A stretch of 7,697 nucleotides of DNA from Chloroflexota bacterium (GTDB taxonomy: Bacteria; Chloroflexota; Anaerolineae; Aggregatilineales; UBA3940): contig JAHEME010000120.1 in assembly GCA_024643825.1 (NCBI GenBank), positions 1-7,697 on the forward strand, in the 5' to 3' direction. Below the pieces are notes generated by a model, which had not been told where the DNA came from, made no database searches, and was given only the letters and a program-made list of their open reading frames with translations. Made by a program: the position numbers and the translations under genes. Of the stretch, positions 5,360 through 7,697 are shown one piece after another. Position 1 is the first letter of the stretch. The number at the start of each line of letters is the position of its first letter.

Positions 5360-7297
5360 GTGCCGCTTGTAAAATCGCCGCCGGGGAAGTTGCGTCATCT
5401 GGAATGGCTGCTGGCAGTCTTTGTCCTGATCCTCGGTGCAGCGATTTATTTGCATGGGATCGTGCAGAACCTGCCCTATCAGTTAAACTCTGACGAACCT
5501 TTCACGTGGATCTTCGTCAACCGATTGCTGCAAACTGGATCGTTATATGATCCCAAAAACTTCATCCCCTACCCTCCCCTGCGTATGATCCTGGGAGCCG
5601 GGGAACAGCATTTCCTGTATCTGGCTACTCCCCCAGGAAAACTCACGCAGCCCGTGGCGTACCTCACTGCACGATGCTTTTCCGTGTTCTATGGGGTACT
5701 GCTGCTGGCAGTGACTTATCAGGCCGGGCGCAAGCTGCACAGCAGCGCTGCTGGGATTGCTGCGATGCTTTATCTGGCGGTGCAACACGACGCGGTGGAG
5801 CTATCCAAGCTCTTAAAAACAGATAATCTGGCGTGGCTGCTTGGGATGGTTTGTATCCTATTCACTGTGCGCGCAGTCCGGCAGGGACGAGGACGCCTGA
5901 ATATTTATGCACTCCTGTTCGCACTTGCAGCCATCGCCGCTAAATATACGATGGCTCCTGTTCTCGGCTTTCCCATCCTCGGCATGATTCTGGTGGCGGG
6001 TCGGAAATCGATTTTGTATGCCGGGATCGTAATGCTTATCATCATAGTGGTATCAGGATTCTTCGTCATTGCTCCCCCTGATTTCCTGGTTCGCTTGCTG
6101 CGCATGCTACCCACAGGCGTCCTTTTTGGACGTGAACACTTCTTTCAATTCCCGACCCTGCGGGGCAACTTTCGCGCCCTGATTTCCCAGGTTGGTGGTA
6201 TCTATGCTTTGGTGCTTATGGTGGGTCTGGGCTTTTCCTTTGCGAGATTCTCCCTCCATTCGCAGGAATTCCGTAAATGGGTATTGATTCCAGTGATTGG
6301 CGTGATGATGGTGGGGACATTGTTCTTCCTCGGTTTGTTAGATCGTCCCTCGCGTGCACAGGATCTCTTCGTAATCGTGCTTGGATTTGCGCTGCTCTGG
6401 GGCGTGGGCATCGCGGCACTCACGAGGCAGCGAGCCGCCTTAGCTGTGCTCATGGCGTTTGGATTATTGAGTCCGCGCGTGGTGAATGCCTGGACGTTTG
6501 GGACGAAACTTACCCGACCTGATACACGTGTGTTAACTGCCGAATGGTTTATCGACCATGTTCCGGCGGGCACTCACATTGGCGTGGAGGCTGATAAGGT
6601 CGAATTTGAACGGGGATATGGTGGATTTCCCAGCGACAAGATTCTTTTCGTCGATGAAATTGCCTCGGTCTATCAGGAGTCGCTGGAGAGCTTTGCCCGG
6701 CGAGGGGTGGAATATCTGGTAGCGGATGAGCGTCAAATCTACGAGGGTGGGTTTTATGATTTTAACCCGCCGCATGAAGACTTTATGGCGAACGTTACCA
6801 CAGTCTTGTCCCTTGCTGACCCGTACACCAATGGGTGGGAAGGGCCACGCCGCCTGATCTTCCGAATCCCCGCTATCCAGCAGCACCCGATGCACGCGTT
6901 TGTCGGGAATGAGATCGTCTTTAAGGGATACGATTTGCCGAGCACAACGATTGCACCGGGGGGAACCCTTGACCTGGTTCTCTACTGGGAGGCGTTGGAG
7001 CAAACCACTGCCAACAACATTGTCTTTGCTCAGTTGCTTAATGAGCAGGGAGAGTTAGTCTCTCAATTGGATGGCCCTCCGGGGGATGAACTTCACCGCA
7101 CCTACGATTGGTGGCCTGGGTACTTCGATTGGGACGAGTGGCCGATTGTTGTACCAGACAGCCTGCCAGAGGGCGTCTATTCGCTGGTTCTTGGGATGTA
7201 TGACGCAGACACACTTGTCCGCCTTCCCATCACGGACGCAGAAGGGGTTCCGCTGGGGGATCATCTTGAATTGACGTATATTGTGGTGCAGAGGTAA
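5360..7297 (+). CDS. Multi-pass membrane protein, putative GT-C (family 39-like) glycosyltransferase with C-terminal beta-rich domain
   Basis: The protein has 645 residues from a GTG start. The N-terminal part (1-375) is polytopic, with hydrophobic segments near 16-33, 100-120, 130-142, 157-171, 182-212, 218-238, 277-297, 307-327, 335-354 and 358-370. The first outer loop carries SDEP (44-47), where GT-C enzymes keep their acidic catalytic residue. RCFSVFYG (105-112) and KTDNLAW (153-159) match the arrangement of PMT/ArnT-like proteins, which move a sugar from a polyprenyl-phosphate carrier onto a lipid or protein outside the membrane. A soluble region follows (385-505). Then comes a beta-rich module (about 512-643) with the pattern GYDL, PGGTLDLVLYWEAL, LLNEQGELVSQLDGPP and LPEGVYSLVLGMYD, of a kind often attached to such membrane proteins in Chloroflexota. 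It sits 97 bases after the transporter without a strong terminator between them. The sugar donor and acceptor cannot be told from sequence, and overall family assignment rests on pattern, not a search. Confidence 0.72.
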   Translation: MPLVKSPPGKLRHLEWLLAVFVLILGAAIYLHGIVQNLPYQLNSDEPFTWIFVNRLLQTGSLYDPKNFIPYPPLRMILGAGEQHFLYLATPPGKLTQPVAYLTARCFSVFYGVLLLAVTYQAGRKLHSSAAGIAAMLYLAVQHDAVELSKLLKTDNLAWLLGMVCILFTVRAVRQGRGRLNIYALLFALAAIAAKYTMAPVLGFPILGMILVAGRKSILYAGIVMLIIIVVSGFFVIAPPDFLVRLLRMLPTGVLFGREHFFQFPTLRGNFRALISQVGGIYALVLMVGLGFSFARFSLHSQEFRKWVLIPVIGVMMVGTLFFLGLLDRPSRAQDLFVIVLGFALLWGVGIAALTRQRAALAVLMAFGLLSPRVVNAWTFGTKLTRPDTRVLTAEWFIDHVPAGTHIGVEADKVEFERGYGGFPSDKILFVDEIASVYQESLESFARRGVEYLVADERQIYEGGFYDFNPPHEDFMANVTTVLSLADPYTNGWEGPRRLIFRIPAIQQHPMHAFVGNEIVFKGYDLPSTTIAPGGTLDLVLYWEALEQTTANNIVFAQLLNEQGELVSQLDGPPGDELHRTYDWWPGYFDWDEWPIVVPDSLPEGVYSLVLGMYDADTLVRLPITDAEGVPLGDHLELTYIVVQR

Positions 7298-7343
7298 CAG
7301 ACCATGTGTAACGCAATCGAACCGACCGGGATCATTTCCTGAT

Positions 7344-7697
7344 ATGCCCTTCGATTTAGAGCAGCAATTTAGAGAGTTCGTTCACGCTCCTCAGAGGCCG
7401 TTGTTTGTGCATCAATGGGGTGTGCATGGGATCCTCGTGGAATGGTCCACGGATGATCCGGCGATTGACGTTCTGATCCGGGAGATGATGCGCGGATTCC
7501 CTCCAGCGGATGACACGGAGACGACTCCTCCGATTCGTATCGGAATCACGAGTGGGACAGGCTGGTCGATTCCTCACGATGCGGCGATACTCCCCCCATC
7601 CACTAATGAATTCGTGGATACGCTCGCTGCTTACCATCTGCGGACTACGTTTGCCCGCAAAGAGAGTGTCAATTACTACGAGATCGCACCATTGGGC
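7344..7697 (+). CDS. Unrecognised protein, N-terminal 118 codons (3' truncated by window edge)
   Basis: An uninterrupted frame begins at ATG 7344 (MPFDLEQQFREFVHAPQRP) and is still open at the last base, so only the N-terminal 118 residues are seen. No signal peptide or membrane segment is visible. The sequence is a soluble-looking mix with a Pro/Thr-rich patch (about residues 53-65) and ends YYEIAPLG. The pattern of a strand followed by a DDPAIDVLIREMMRGFPPAD-like helix recalls, weakly, the N-terminal regions of HPr-kinase-like (HprK-related) proteins, whose P-loop would lie beyond the edge. I would not name it on this basis. It starts 46 bases after the glycosyltransferase-like gene on the same strand and is probably cotranscribed with it. 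The ribosome site is poor (GGGA at 7328-7331, rather far from the ATG). Coding status is supported by the long open frame and neighbour-like codon use. Confidence 0.65.
   Translation, partial: MPFDLEQQFREFVHAPQRPLFVHQWGVHGILVEWSTDDPAIDVLIREMMRGFPPADDTETTPPIRIGITSGTGWSIPHDAAILPPSTNEFVDTLAAYHLRTTFARKESVNYYEIAPLG

Overview
All genes found in this window lie on the + strand. The layout is: the end of a molybdenum hydroxylase gene, a complete four-gene ABC importer of the BMP/purine-nucleoside family, a large membrane protein resembling a GT-C (family 39) glycosyltransferase, and the start of an unrecognised gene that runs off the right edge. The organism is probably a member of the Chloroflexota (Anaerolineae-like). 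This is inferred from the C-terminal beta-rich domain of the membrane protein, a recurring style in that phylum, together with the moderately GC-rich codon use and the Gly/Ala-rich lipoprotein linker. It is not proven by a marker gene.

Region by region: 2-256 is the C-terminus of a xanthine dehydrogenase-like molybdopterin subunit, including the conserved active-site Glu. 257-390 is a 134-base gap holding a near-consensus sigma70 promoter (326-354). 391-1563 and 1508-2491 are two different BPD_transp_2 permeases that overlap by 56 bases. 2597-3598 encodes the substrate-binding lipoprotein. 3599-3696 contains a perfect 15-bp inverted repeat. 3697-5262 encodes a double-domain ATPase. 5263-5359 is a short gap without a convincing terminator. 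5360-7297 is the GT-C-like protein, starting at GTG. 7344-7697 is an open frame without a stop. No gene-free stretch exceeds 300 bases, and I saw no tRNA, rRNA, IS element or CRISPR.

How they work together: the four ABC genes make a complete importer (lipoprotein receptor, two unlike permeases, one fused ATPase) of the type exemplified by NupNOPQ of Bacillus and PnrA-E of Treponema. The xanthine dehydrogenase subunit immediately upstream suggests that the imported substrate is a purine or purine nucleoside that is then oxidised in the cytoplasm. The gene order here (permease, permease, receptor, ATPase) differs from the common receptor, ATPase, permease, permease order. The last two genes look functionally separate (cell-surface glycan or lipid glycosylation, and unknown).

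No clearly novel system is visible. The points most worth checking are the altered ligand-pocket motif of the receptor, the intercistronic hairpin, and the unknown gene at the right edge.
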